Source of the DNA: Rhipicephalus microplus
Lineage: Eukaryota > Arthropoda > Arachnida > Ixodida > Ixodidae
Direction: 5' to 3'
Length of the DNA stretch: 64,000 bases
Assembly (NCBI RefSeq): GCF_043290135.1
Contig: NC_134703.1
Coordinates: 112,894,505-112,958,504, forward strand
In this document: piece after piece, positions 1 to 11,222 of the stretch
How the letters are laid out: every line of letters starts with the position of its first letter
Numbering within the stretch: the stretch's first letter is position 1
Translations under genes and position numbers: made by a program
Notes under the pieces: model-generated
What the model saw: only the letters and a program-made list of their open reading frames with translations
Database searches by the model: none
Told to the model about the DNA's origin: nothing

Positions 1-1189
1 CTTTCATTTCAAAAGCGAATGTTTGGGTTCTGTTGCTACAGTGAATAGATGTAAATGAAACAAAATGGAACGAAATAAAACGTAGAATAAACAGTTACCT
101 TTATGAACATAAATGGCGCAACACAAGAGCAAGCGGGATGTGCGTTACTCAACCGGCAACGTTGTGCAGTTCCATACTTTACACCACTAGCCATGGCGTC
201 TCGCGTAGTACATTTTATTTCCACGGCCGCGGTATTTCGTCCAGGTCTAACTAGTCCACTTCTCCGATTGTGTTTTGTTCGTGCTGTGACACAGTGAACG
301 TGCTTCTTGCTGGATCCTGTAAGTGGCCACAGGGCGTGACGTTGTGACGATTGATTACAACCGGCTTGTGCACACGCAAGAAAAAAAACTACAACCAGAC
401 TGGTACGAACACTCGTCCAGCAGCACTGCGATGACGTTTTTTTTAAATGTGCCCATTTGGACAATCGTGATGCCAAGTTATTCTGATGTGGTGCTGGGAA
501 CTTCCTGAAAAGTGAGGGTTTTACTGGTGAGGTGTCTTGAAGCAGCGCGTTTCGGCTCAAGCGGGAACTGGTCAAGAGTGAAATGTTTCTGAAGGTGCGT
601 TGCTTACAACCTACAGCTGCTCTGTATACGTGCATACCCACATGTATTTGTACCAACTGGCATGCACTAGACACGCATTAGACGCGCGCCTGGCGTTTCA
701 ATAAAAACCGACAAGTGAACTCGCTCCGCAGATCCGCGTCGACATACGTTGACGGAGTTGCACGAAAGCATTCGCGTGAAATGGTTCATAGTTGCACTTC
801 ATGGTGCGCTTCATCTCGGAAAGCACGAGGTAAGTTGAAGAGAGCGAAACCATTTTCTGTCGTTTACGGCAACGCAGCATTGCTGAAAAACGCAGATGTT
901 GCATTGAACGAGCATGGCGAAACAATCTTGGTCGACTTAGCGCACACCGAAACGCTCCTCCTCTTCAGTTTATGTTCTGGCTACGATTTTGTCTTTGGTC
1001 ACGGCGAGAATCCGGCTGGAGCCATATGCGCATGCGTACTCGTTTTGAACCTTTTGCATAATAATAAATAACACCACCAGCCATTTGCAAGATCACGTGC
1101 AAGTAATGCGCCAATTACAGACGCGGATGGCAGAGAAAAAGAGGTGTAATCGAGAGAGTGAGGAGGACGGCTCGAGAACAATGAGTGAC
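1..1189. other. Unrecognised DNA with a long minus-strand open frame
   Basis: No gene or transposon is recognised here. A 212-codon frame runs on the minus strand from 674 to 36. Its translation is rich in Ser, Cys, Arg and Thr, shows no domain and ends in a Tyr/Phe-rich stretch typical of AT-rich noncoding DNA. It may be part of an uncharacterised repeat. Confidence 0.4.
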
Positions 1190-1560
1190 GCTACCTTGTT
1201 TCATCTAGGGACCTTACGACAGGACAGATAGCAGCTCTGTGTAGTGTCGCTCCAAGATCGGAAAGAGAGTGCGACGGCAACGGCCTGCTGCAACCGCCTC
1301 GCAGCAATTGTGCCAAAGACAGTAAGCACCAGCAACAATGGGAAGGCAGGCCAAGCGGTCTCGAGAACAACGCCCACATGAAATGAAGCGGTTTCCGCAG
1401 AGACAGCGAAATCTAGCTCGTATGGCCCTCCACAAAACACGAGCGATAACACATTGCTTCACAAGATGCTGAATTGTTTCCGGTAGGGAGCAGTTGAGGC
1501 ATGTTGCTGAATGGACCATTCTCCAGCTTTCGAGGAGGTCAAAAATAGGAAGCACACTCC
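1190..1560 (-). mobile_element. LINE ORF2 C-terminal fragment with zinc-binding motif
   Basis: The minus-strand frame 1555-1214 encodes CLNCSLPETIQHLVKQC, a C-X2-C-X8-H-X4-C arrangement, followed by VLWRAIRARF. That layout is typical of the zinc-binding region after the reverse transcriptase in many non-LTR ORF2 proteins. No RT or endonuclease is present, so this is a 5'-truncated remnant. It looks different from the RNase H-type LINE at 44.4 kb. Confidence 0.6.
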
Positions 1561-1833
1561 GCCCTGAGAAAAGCAGTGAGACATGTACAGTTAAACTTAT
1601 TGCAGCTGTTACACCAGACGACGAGACGCACCAAGGTGGTTTGAATGTCTTACTGTTGCGGGTTTTCTCGGGTAGTCTCGTAATCTTGGCGCATATATTT
1701 TTGAATCATGTCATCAACGCTCCCTGGATTCACTGTTTTCTTCTTTGGAGACGAGGATGTCTTATTTTATCATAAGGACTTTTAACCCCATTTAGACTCT
1801 TAAGGAAGTTCGGCGCAGCCGATGTTGAAATCC

Positions 1834-2071
1834 TGATTGATTGATATGTGGGGTTTAACGTCTCAAAACCACCATATGATTATAAGAGACGCCGTAGTGG
1901 AGGGCTCCGGAAATATCGACCACCTGGGGTTCTTTAACGTGCACCCAAATCTGAGCACACGGGCCTACAACATTTCCGCCTCGATCGGAAATGGAGCCAC
2001 CGCAGCCGGGATTCGATCCCGCGATTTGCGCGTCAGCAGCCGAGTACCTTAGCCACTGGACCACCGTGGCG
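1834..2071 (-). mobile_element. Ruka-like tRNA-derived SINE, near full length
   Basis: Read on the minus strand, the head CGCCACGGTGGTCCAGTGG contains an A box and GGGATCGAATCCCGG contains a B box, as in a pol III tRNA-type promoter. The body carries GGGTGCACGTTAAAGAACCCC, shortened here to its core GTGCACGTTAAAGAAC, then CATATGGTGG and a tail ending ATATCAATCAATCA. It is the best reference copy in the window. Confidence 0.85.
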
Positions 2072-2189
2072 TAGTGATGGGGCGTAGCGATCCTTTACCA
2101 TAGTTTACGGACACCGTGAAACGCAGCGACCCCTCAGCATGCCCATATATAAAAAGATACAAAGTCTCACGAACGCCACAACCCCCCCC

Positions 2190-2880
2190 CCCTTCTTTTT
2201 AGAGGCGAAGCTCCTCATAGTATTACCCGTTCGTCCCTCGTAGCCGTTGTAGTATGTAACAAGTAAAACATTTTGACCTCCAAGGTGGTGCCGGTGAGAG
2301 ATTTCTTCTGTGCGTTGTTGAGCAATAAAAATAGTGCTCAATGTGCATGCCAATAATGGCTGCTAATGGGGAATGAGAGACAGGAGCATTCGGCTTTTAG
2401 TTAACGCGCACGCTGCGATCCCCATTAGCAGCCATTGGCATGTACATTGAGCACTATCTGACAAGAAAGGGTTGCTACGTTATACTCGCTGGGTGTAACC
2501 TCCTTAGTTTTAGAAAGGTTTAGCGAGCGTTGAGCCAAAGTGCCATGAATACAATCAACTAGTATATACCATGAACTCGAGGTGATTAAAGGTGGAAAGT
2601 AGATACGAATCGCAAGCCATAAGAAAGTAAAAGCCAAATTCTCCTGTCTCTCATTTCCCATTAGCAGCCTTTGGCATGTACATTGCGCACTATCTGACAG
2701 AAAAAGGTTGCTACGTTGTACTAGCTGGGCATAACCTCCTTGGTTTTAGAAAAGTTTAGCGAGCATTGGGCCACCGTGCCATGAATACAGTGAACTAGTA
2801 TATACCATGAACTCAAGGTGGTTAAAGGTGGGAAGTAGACCGGAAGCGCAAGCCGTAAGAAAGTGTGCGTGTGCCACCTC
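2190..2880. repeat. 236-bp tandem duplication with an adjoining inverted piece
   Basis: Two direct copies start with CCCATTAGCAGCC at 2421 and 2657, each continuing through GCACTATCTGACA, GGTTGCTACGTT and ACTAGTATATACCATGAACTC. Upstream, 2330-2386 is the reverse complement of the start of the unit (TGCTAATGGGGAATGAGAGA). The second copy runs into the GGACGG minisatellite repeat, so this is probably the 5' part of the same interspersed family, rearranged here. Confidence 0.8.
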
Positions 2881-3225
2881 TCGTTTAGTCCTTGGAATGT
2901 CCGCGGGATGGCGGTGCCTCTATATGGGGAATATATGATGAAAAGATGCAAGATGGTGGTATTTGGAGTGTTGAATGAATGGACGAACGGACACACAAAC
3001 AGGTGCATGGATGAACGCATGAACGGACGCAGGGGCGGATTCATGGACTATCGCAGGGACGGACGCATGAACAGACCCACGCAAGGACAGGCGGATGGAC
3101 GCATGGACGGTCGCAAGGACGGACGCATGGACGGACGGAAGCAAGAACGAATGGACGGACGAATGCTTCACCCACTCTCCATCATTCACTCCGTGGATAT
3201 GCTGCCAATTTTTTTTAAATGCGAA
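2880..3225 (+). repeat. GGACGG-minisatellite interspersed repeat, copy 1
   Basis: After GGAGTGTTGAATGAATGG comes a degenerate 8-12 bp array of ATGGACGGACGCA-type units, then an end block CATTCACTCCGTGGATATGC and a T run. The same end block occurs at 20.76, 38.19 and 60.74 kb. The array is open in several frames, giving Met-Asp-Gly-Arg repeats that are not a protein. Confidence 0.8.
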
Positions 3226-3257
3226 GGATTTCTTAGCGAACTTCGGCGACTTTGAGC

Positions 3258-3570
<313 letters not shown>

Positions 3571-3671
3571 CGCCTACGACATTTAGCTCTCCTGGCTGTT
3601 TAGATAATGGTATAGCTGCCAAACTCTGTATGGCATAACATGGCTGTATGAAGAACATATTTGTGTAGTCA

Positions 3672-4690
3672 TAACAAGAAAATCGTAATATTCATGTCAT
3701 GAATGTCATGATTTACATTTCATGTTCCTGCAGCTCTTCCGGTGGTTTCGTTCCCATGGCATGTTGCAAAACTGGTATGGTATGTCATGATTGCATGGCG
3801 AACACAAACACAGACCCTAACATGAAAATCATGACATGCCTGTCATGTAACAACATGGCTACATGCCACGCTCATGATGCGCTCGCGGCCGTTTCGCTGG
3901 CGTCACATATACCAAATTCGGTATTACAATACGTGAATGGATGACGAAGGTATGGTACTGGCGCAAACATGATAATCATGAGATGCGAGTCATGTGAGAA
4001 CATGACTACATGCCTCAGTCAAGGCGCAAATACATTTGAACGTGACGCGGTGCGCATGCTCGCCGGCGTTCATTTTGCCGCGTCACGCCAGCGTTGCCAC
4101 CCCAGGCGCCGGTCCTGCCATTATTCGCAGATGCGCGCAGCACTGCGTTTCTTTGACGCATGTGCGTTTCAGCGCATTCGGCGTCCCTCCGTCACAAAAA
4201 GAGGGAGACGCAGCGTTGCCTGGATAACGCAACGGCGTGAAATGCGACATGCTGCATTTCGCGCCGGTTGCCGTCGGGCCGCGCCGACGGACGCTGGTAG
4301 CGCTCGGCGTCAGACTATAGAGTGCTCGCGTTTTGTTAACGTATATTGTCGCTGTGCCCAGCATGCACATTCATCAACGCTACATTGGAGTATATTGGGC
4401 CCTTCACGATGTTCTCGCGGCCGTTTTGCTAGCTCCACATATACCAAATTTTTTGTTACGTGACGTCAATAGATGACGAAATATATGACTGGCGCAAACA
4501 TAATCTTTACACACGTGACATGTAAGGGCATGACAACATACCATGCTAATAGCGAGCTCGTGGCCGTTTCGCTAGTTTAACATATACTAAATTTGGCATC
4601 ACGTGACGTGAACAAATGACAAAGGTAAACTACACATCCAAACATGATAATCATACGGAAGTCATGTACGGCATCATTTTTCTCCACCTC
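3672..4690. repeat. Satellite-like array of ~147-bp units, interrupted
   Basis: Related units carry CATGATAATCATGA, a stretch GCTCGCGGCCGTTTCGCT, ACATATACCAAATT and GTGACGTGAATGGATGACG. Equivalent points fall at 3821, 3968, 4499 and 4643, giving a spacing near 144-147 bp except for one gap. A degenerate first unit begins near 3672. The gap holds a GC-rich insert, listed separately. Confidence 0.75.
4017..4405. mobile_element. GC-rich insert within the satellite array
   Basis: The satellite unit breaks after ACTACATGCC near 4013 and resumes at TCTCGCGGCCGTTTTGCT near 4411. The ~390 bp between are CpG-rich and begin AAGGCGCAAATACATTTGAA. Open frames on both strands lack domains. Clean interruption of one monomer suggests insertion of a nonautonomous element; no terminal repeats are obvious to me. 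Confidence 0.45.
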
Positions 4691-5800
4691 GTAATGTAGT
4701 GCTTATTTTAAAGTGACATATCAACCTTTATCCTTCGTGCTTCGAATATAATCGATTCCCACTGTAAGTGGGATCTGCCATTTTTTTTTCTTTAAACTCT
4801 CTGTAGGGTAATAGCGTTGACGTTGAATTACTTTAATGAGGTGAAAGTGAATGGGTGTGCGGGGCCCCATGTCCAAGGCTCCACTTGTACCGCCAGCCGA
4901 AAGTGGTTTAGATGCGCTAGTTGTACCTCAAGGTACGAGCCAGCTAGGAGTGCCTCCCACTTCTCCAAAGAGTTTTCTATTCTATGCATATACAATAAGC
5001 GATTGAGCTTATTAGGCCTTCAATAAGGTCGCTTCCCGGAAATTCTGGGAAACGACCTTTTGGAGTTGGCATTGTTGGTTGTGAGCGAAAAATCATGATC
5101 TTGTGCGTAGCCGAAAAATTGAGAGAGATACAAATAAAATAAATAATTTTTAAACCTTTCGGGTCTGAGTGAGATTCGAGCCCGGGTAGTTTGCGTGGCA
5201 AGCAGCTGTTCTGTTACACAGTCACACGTCCGCTTCGGAATACAGAGGAAATAATTTCCTGTGTTTGAAATGCAGTGAAAGTAACTTTCGTGCTTTAAAA
5301 ACACACGCTTGCTGCATGAACGGTTCAAAATACAACATGTAATAAGGCAGTAATAACGGGTGGTACATGCGTACGTTGTTATTGGGAGTGTGATCATGTG
5401 ATTATCATAATGACTTCATGTTTTAAAGCCAGCCGCCTACTACAAGATGTACACAAGTTTTGGCACGTATTACCGAAAGAGGGCTTAGTGGGTGCACAGC
5501 AAGTTCGAAAACATTTCCCGCGAATAAAAAAGCTCGTGGTTTAAAGCCTGCTACCCATTGAACAGAATGTATTGTAGGGAAAGGATATCGCTAGCATGTT
5601 CAATCTTTAAATGCGAAGCTTAAGGATGCACATATTTTTTTGTCCGAAATGTACGGGGCTGTACGTCTACTAGCGCCGACGCTGTCAGAACTGTGAACAC
5701 AGCGTTCACACTCGTGTGTTCTATAGCGAGATGCTACTCGCCGAACTTTTTTTTTGTAGCAGCCGTGACTCTACTATAGAAGTGAAGTATGCCATCCCAA
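4690..5800. other. No gene seen; one tRNA-like SINE head
   Basis: Most of this is AT-rich DNA with nothing recognised. On the minus strand at about 5150-5235 there is a tRNA-like piece with a B box (GGGCTCGAATCTC), probably a degraded SINE head. Confidence 0.5.
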
Positions 5801-5964
5801 CCACCATGATGGTCTAGCGGTTATGGGGCTCACTGGTCGTGGGATCGAATGGCGGTGTGCGTTAAAAGAACCTCAGGTGGACGAAGTTTCCAGGGCTCTC
5901 CCGTGCAGCGTCTCTGATTAGGATATGGTGGTTTTGGGACGTTACACTCAGTCAGTTATCATTA
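5801..5964 (+). mobile_element. Ruka-like SINE, internally deleted
   Basis: The head CCACCATGATGGTCTAGCGG and B box GTGGGATCGAATGG are followed directly by GTTAAAAGAACCTCAGGTGG, so the middle of the body is missing. The end TGGTGGTTTTGGGACGTTA and CAGTCAGTTATCATTA match the family 3' region. Confidence 0.75.
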
Positions 5965-7322
5965 ATAATGAACTGTGTTCTTAATGATATATAAAACCTG
6001 GTACTCTACTATGGGAGAGCAAAAAGCCGTCCCGTAAACCCCACCCACAACGTGCAGGATTCCTCCTAAATCCCCGACAAACGGATGCAATATGTTGCTG
6101 AATGCAACTTCACTGCCTCGTGCCTCGTGAAACCATAGCCTACAGATACTCCACAGTGGCACTGCTGAAAAGCGACACCTCAAGAAACGTTAAAGAAGCT
6201 TCACGACAGTCAAGTCAAGGAAATGTTATGCTTGCCTACAGACGTTGTAAACTGTTAAGTAAGTGCACAGCCGCAGAACTTTTATTAATAACTTAAGATT
6301 GTACAGAACGAAGTGAAGCCAGTCGATGTCGTTTTTTTTTTGCGATGAGCAAATATATAGACGGTTTCGCAAGGTCACAAGCGTTGTCCCCCAGAAACAT
6401 CCGGTTACCTCACTTACCGGTTCCTAACGTCGAAACAGAAAGCACGTTTTCAAGTTCCTTTTAAATGGAAGAAATGTTTCTCTTTAGTTTTTAGATAAAA
6501 GAAACGTGCGTAACGTTCAAGGTAATCTCTCATGATTTTTATGTAGCTCAAAAGAACATTTATTTGAATATATTTTGCCAAGTATAGAAAAGAAAGTGTA
6601 AAAAACTCAGTGGGCTATTTTCTAAACCTCTTCTTGCCCACCAATGCTATTAGGGCACATCGGGGGGTGAAAGCGGATGTCATCGAGGGGCTGTGCCTAA
6701 TTATGTTCTATGGCACTCGACAGCGCATGCACGCAGAGCAGCAGGACGTAGTCGATTTGGCTACTGATGGACTAAGCGAATTGGGCGTGTAAGGTGAACG
6801 AACATCCACTTCAATAGTCGCGCTGTTGTTGAAAAGGTTGTGTGTGTTATATTTTCCTGTGTGAATATAAAATGCAGTATAAGCAGTAGTGCAACGACGA
6901 GCGTTTCGACAACAGTGCGAATGTAAATGTTAACGATAATACCGTTGTATAAGGCTGCAACAATACTTGCCTTTCTATTTAACTACGGCATGTATGCATG
7001 GTGCGCTGCTCTAAACAGATTGGAAATTTTGCAGGCACCGTAAGTAGGTCCAGCACTGGGGCATATGTGAGGAGATTCGCGTAAGGGGGTTGCTACCATA
7101 CCTTCTATTAGGTATTCATCTCACCAAAAAGTATATTCTTGTATAACTATGTACGGGTGTCTCCATTGCATACGTTTCTCATATGAAATATTCACAATTA
7201 ACGGTGATTAGCAAGGCTAGCCGCATGCTGGAATATATTCGTCGTAATCTTTTACAGATGCTCTAGAAAGATGAGACGTTTACCTCATAACAAACTGTGG
7301 TAAGGTATATGCTTGAGTATAC
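5965..7322. other. No gene or clear repeat
   Basis: Only short open frames without domains are present. A motif CTACTATGGGAGAGC at about 6006-6020 recurs at 53.8-53.9 kb and, inverted, near 59.96 kb. Confidence 0.5.
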
Positions 7323-7552
7323 TCGCCACGGTAGCCTAGTGGTTGCAGTGCTCAACTGCTGTCACGAAGGTCGCGGGTTCGATTCCGGTCGTGGCGGCCA
7401 CATTTCAAGGAAGGCGAAATGGCATTGGCTCGTACGTATTAACTGCACGTTACAATTAGCCTGGTTGCTCAAATTTTCCGCTGTCCTCCACAACGGTGTC
7501 CCTCAAAATCATGTCTTCGTTTCAGGACATAAAACTCTCACAGTTAATATTA
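7323..7552 (+). mobile_element. Ruka-like SINE, diverged
   Basis: The tRNA-like head CGCCACGGTAGCCTAGTGG with B box GCGGGTTCGATTCCGG is clear. The body is diverged but keeps CGGTGTCCCTCAAAATCATG and CAGGACATAAAACTC, which correspond to the family 3' block. The tail is TTAATATTA. Confidence 0.7.
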
Positions 7553-8838
7553 AGCAATCTTGAGTATCACCGCATCGGTATGGTCCGCATGACATAAAAA
7601 ATGGCGCCTGCACTGGAAATAGGGCAGTACGTATTATCGTTCGTCTCATCTTCCACACTTGCTAACGCACGGCCAGTGTCGCACAAATGACCTCAAGTTT
7701 AAACCTTGACTTAGAACGCTACGTAAAATATCTCGCTTAGGAATTTTTCGTTGGTTGTATTACCACCGCGATGTATTCTTGCAAATGATGGAGCTCGCAC
7801 ATAACTTACCTCAAAAGCTTGATCCCACTCGTAAAGCTGTCGTTACAATTGGATGATTTCATTTGGAAGGTCAAACCTTCGACAAGCTTACAACGGGTGT
7901 AGTAGTGGTCCAACAGTACTAGTCCCCGCTGCAAATCACTATTGAAAACAATAGCTAACATTATATGGCTAGAAAATTATGTGTAATGCACTAGCATGTG
8001 TCTCCGTGTGCGTTGTGATCTAAATAAATAAATAATTAATTAAATAAATAAATCGATCACGAGGCCCCTACTGCTTTCAACTAAAACAACTTCAAGGCGA
8101 AGGTCATTCTCTTTTTTTGTTTTCTTATTTGATGTGTAAAGTAGTATGTGGTAAGATGAATATATTACCACATACCTGTGATATTTCGGCATCTAACGTG
8201 GTTTTCCGCTGTATGCTTCTAGAATTGGAGGCATTCCAAGTTGCGTTGCTGCACTTAACTTGGTTTGGCATTGCCTCCGGCGCACTTTTGACCAATTGAC
8301 GATTTCATTCGATGACGTCGCCTTGTCACGCCATTGCGACGTCCTGACGGCGTTGTAGTAGCATCACTAATTTATTGATAATCGCCGTCGTGATGACGTC
8401 ATAGAATCAAGACGCGACGTCTGCTTGTCAGTACGATATCTTTCAGCTCCGCCATCTACTTCCACTGGGAATGTTCCACACACTTACCTTAACCGGAGCA
8501 GCGCTCAGTGTTGGCGCATGTTAGCATTCGTAATGAACTACTTCGGTGCACAGCTCGGAGGTAGCTTCGCCAACAATTTAATGATTACGCATAAATTAAA
8601 TATGGGGGATGGACTTTACCCGAATACACGCATTCGATGGAGACCTAGTGTCCTAATCGAAAGTGCCTATACTGCGTTGTAGGGTGTTGTGTCAGAGGAC
8701 TCAGGTTGAATTCCTTCACTGGGCTTACAAGTGATACTTTATTTTAAACCGTGACATATTCGTAGAAACAATATCCATGGTCACAGAAACTCTAGAGGTT
8801 GTAAAACGAAGATAAATGCTTCTCGCATAAATTTTGCA

Positions 8839-8878
<40 letters not shown>

Positions 8879-9017
8879 GAAGACAGCAATGAAGGACGTA
8901 CAAAACGCGTGAGCGGAGTATCTTCGCTGTCAAACTTGCGTCTTAGATATTTTGGTGGTTCACCAGGATGAGAGGTTCCACGAGTATACACCCCTTCATC
9001 AATGTCTTCAGTTCTTT
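7553..9017. other. No gene; simple repeats and CRE-like palindromes
   Basis: An AAAT-rich tract lies at 8022-8052 and a (GA)n tract at 8846-8877. At 8300-8420 several GATGACGTC motifs cluster. The remainder shows no recognised element; it lies beyond the 3' end of the minus-strand gene. Confidence 0.5.
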
Positions 9018-9018
9018 T

Positions 9019-9024
9019 TTTATT
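9019..9024 (-). promoter_or_regulatory. Candidate polyadenylation signal AATAAA
   Basis: The reverse strand reads CAAAATAAAAAAAG about 95 nt after the stop codon of the terminal exon. Position and motif fit a poly(A) signal giving a short 3' UTR. A second AATAAA lies at 8738-8743. Such hexamers are common in AT-rich DNA. Confidence 0.35.
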
Positions 9025-9117
9025 TTGTGAAAGAAACGTTGATCTAGTCTAACCAACAAGCCCATTGTCAAGTTTTTCATAAGTGGGACAAAGCATCACT
9101 ATGAAAACTGCACGGAA

Positions 9118-9261
9118 CTATCTCTCACTTTTCTGCTCGGAGCCCGGTGTCCTTGCCGTCTTGGATGGCGAGGTGACACCATTCTTGGTGGGCGCAGTCT
9201 TCTTGGGCGATGGCCCGCCCTTTTCCTGAATGCTGCTGGGCTTCTTGGGAGAGCTGGGCGT
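9118..9261 (-). CDS. Terminal coding exon, basic SPKK-rich C-terminus
   Basis: The acceptor is CTATTGCAG|ACGCCC on the reverse strand at 9262. Joined in phase 0 to the 32-nt exon it encodes 47 residues and a TAG at 9118-9120. It starts TPSSPKKPSS and ends TPGSEQKSER, with repeated SPKK, SPSK and TPGS motifs that resemble proline-directed kinase sites. The tail is strongly basic, while the large exon is acidic. That pattern is seen in cytoskeleton- or chromatin-associated proteins, but no domain is recognised. The same stretch is open in a second frame (DAQLSQEAQQHS...), which would be read if the mini-exon were skipped. I prefer the SPKK frame because it continues the KSPSKR-type end of the large exon. 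Confidence 0.75.
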   Translation of the reverse strand, partial: TPSSPKKPSSIQEKGGPSPKKTAPTKNGVTSPSKTARTPGSEQKSER

Positions 9262-11190
9262 CTGCAATAGAACGTCGACGGGCTACTCTAAGGAAACAGC
9301 CGTTTCCATGGCGACTCAGTGAATGTTTCACCCATTTTCCAAAAGTACTCCGCCCCAGCATTTACGCGAGCGTTCGATTTGATCGACGTACCCGGGTGCA
9401 TGATCTGATGGAATGCGTCGATATGAGCCACCACTGGCCTGGCTATTAATAAACGCTGCATGAGACCCGCAAGCCTTTGAAGATTTGTACAGCTTCAGGG
9501 CCCGGTATGAGAGATGCAAAGCCTTGTCAATGTGTTTAACTGGCCTAGTTGGTACCGATTTGATGAATCCATGGTACTAGTGACCGTTCAATGCAGACTC
9601 CACAGAACGACGCTAGTGGCTGTTTTGTGTCGTTCTCTGTACCCCCACAAAAAGAAATAAAGAAAAAAGTTGCAACACAACCTTTCTTTCTTCAGAAATG
9701 CTAGAGATGTGCGGGATTTACAATACATCAAGACATGTGACAAACTTTGTTCAGTCCCCCAATGGACAATCGGTATATACACACTTGCTGCAGAAAGGAT
9801 GCACACCCCGTGTAGCTATAAGACGCAGCATGCATGCAGCATGTCCACAGAAATCTTGAAAAACATCTATTATCAATTTTCTTCGGTTAAACACCCTTTT
9901 AATACAAATTTGGGGGTGGGGTCAAAGAAGGCCTTTAGCCTACGAAACTGCTTACGACAGTCTGTGATGGCCGCAATCAGCAGGCTGCTTTCTTCATAGT
10001 GGATAGTAAGTTGGATTTACTATCAGAAGAAATACAGGGACATAGGCCACGAACTATGTTTTCTTGTTAAATTGGGACAGAGATGCACGAGGGTGATCAA
10101 TATTAGAAGCATGTCCAGATTTTTTGTCAAGGAGGAGGGGAGGTCAACCATATTTTATGAATGTGTGTTGGCAGTCGTATTATGCGTGTATATAGGCGCA
10201 AGTAAAATTGAAAATTTTTTTAAGCCCCCCCCCCCCCCCCCCGCCTTTTGGCTACGCCCCTGAGCACTACACACGTGACATACGAGATGAGTGCTCGTCT
10301 TAGCTCGCATTTTTATTCCTGCCCCAAGTTCGCTTTACAGCAATAATTGTAACATGCCAACTGGTCATGTCGCCACCCTTTCGAAAAAAAAATTTCTCTT
10401 ATGCTGGCATCTGCCATCAGAGATGCGCACTACATTGCCATATAGTAGCATTTCAAAATCAATTGTCAGTTGAAGCTTTGTTAGAACAATAAACTTGAAG
10501 GTTCCCACCTATTGGCACGTTTGTTCACTGTGTTTAACGATTTATACCAACCCAATCTGTGGCGATAAAACCACTTCGTATATTCAGTAGCAAGCTTGTT
10601 CACCTAAGTTTTCCAATTACTGTTAACAGCGTATTTTATTGCATATCATATTGAAACCCCTTCCATTACTTCTTTGTACTTCAGTAGAGCGAGCAATTGG
10701 GCATGTTGGCGATTGAAGATTTTGATTTCATCCGTGCAGGATATTAGTGTTTTAGTATTTCACCTTTTCTTTCAGGAGCGTCCCCCCAGATGTCTAAATT
10801 CAAGTACGAGAGTCGCTCAGTACACGCGATACAGAAAGTTCGGTACCAAACTAAGCAGGAGCAGTTCGCTTAAATTTAAACTTTTGTACGGATTTCCACG
10901 TGCGTGTATAAGAAAAAAAACATACAGGTAAGATAGAGCGTGAAATTCTATGAATAAAGTTTGAACGTTAAAGTGAAACCTAAGTTGCAAACTTATTAAC
11001 TCCATGGAACTGGCATTTTACCAAATTTAATTACCGTCGCTTACACCCATCTAGATTTATGCAGTTTGTAAAAGTAAAGAAATAATCGCCTTCGTTTCAG
11101 AGACAACAAACTTGATTCCTGTGTAGCACGCACCATTCTAGTTTGGTTCGCAGGCAAGGCACGCAGGAATATCAAACAAGCAATACTCAC
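9262..11190 (-). other. Intron between mini-exon and terminal exon
   Basis: This 1.9-kb stretch lies between the two splice sites. It holds a C-homopolymer at about 10227-10242. I see no other exon with paired splice sites and no recognisable transposon. Confidence 0.6.
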
Positions 11191-11222
11191 CTTGGCCTTT
11201 GCATCCGCAGCTGCTGAAGTCT
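11191..11222 (-). CDS. 32-nt mini-exon of the same minus-strand gene
   Basis: On the reverse strand the sequence reads TTTACTTTTGCAG|AGACTTC...GGCCAAG|GTGAGTATTG, a strong acceptor and a consensus donor 32 nt apart. The large exon ends after the first base of a codon. Adding these 32 nt makes 11 codons reading E-TSAAADAKAK and leaves phase 0 for the next exon. The Ala/Asp/Lys content matches the protein on both sides. Its length is not a multiple of three, so skipping it would shift the terminal exon into another frame, which is also open to a stop in the same place. It is too short to be found by ORF length. The splice signals and phase are seen directly; that it is used is inferred. Confidence 0.75.

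Noticed and set aside
2721..3255. Frames of about 90-130 codons with HASV or MDGR repeats
   Set aside because: They are translations of the minisatellite array.
9118..9361. Unspliced 78-codon minus-strand frame
   Set aside because: It crosses the acceptor at 9262, and the SPKK frame joined through the mini-exon agrees better in composition and phase.
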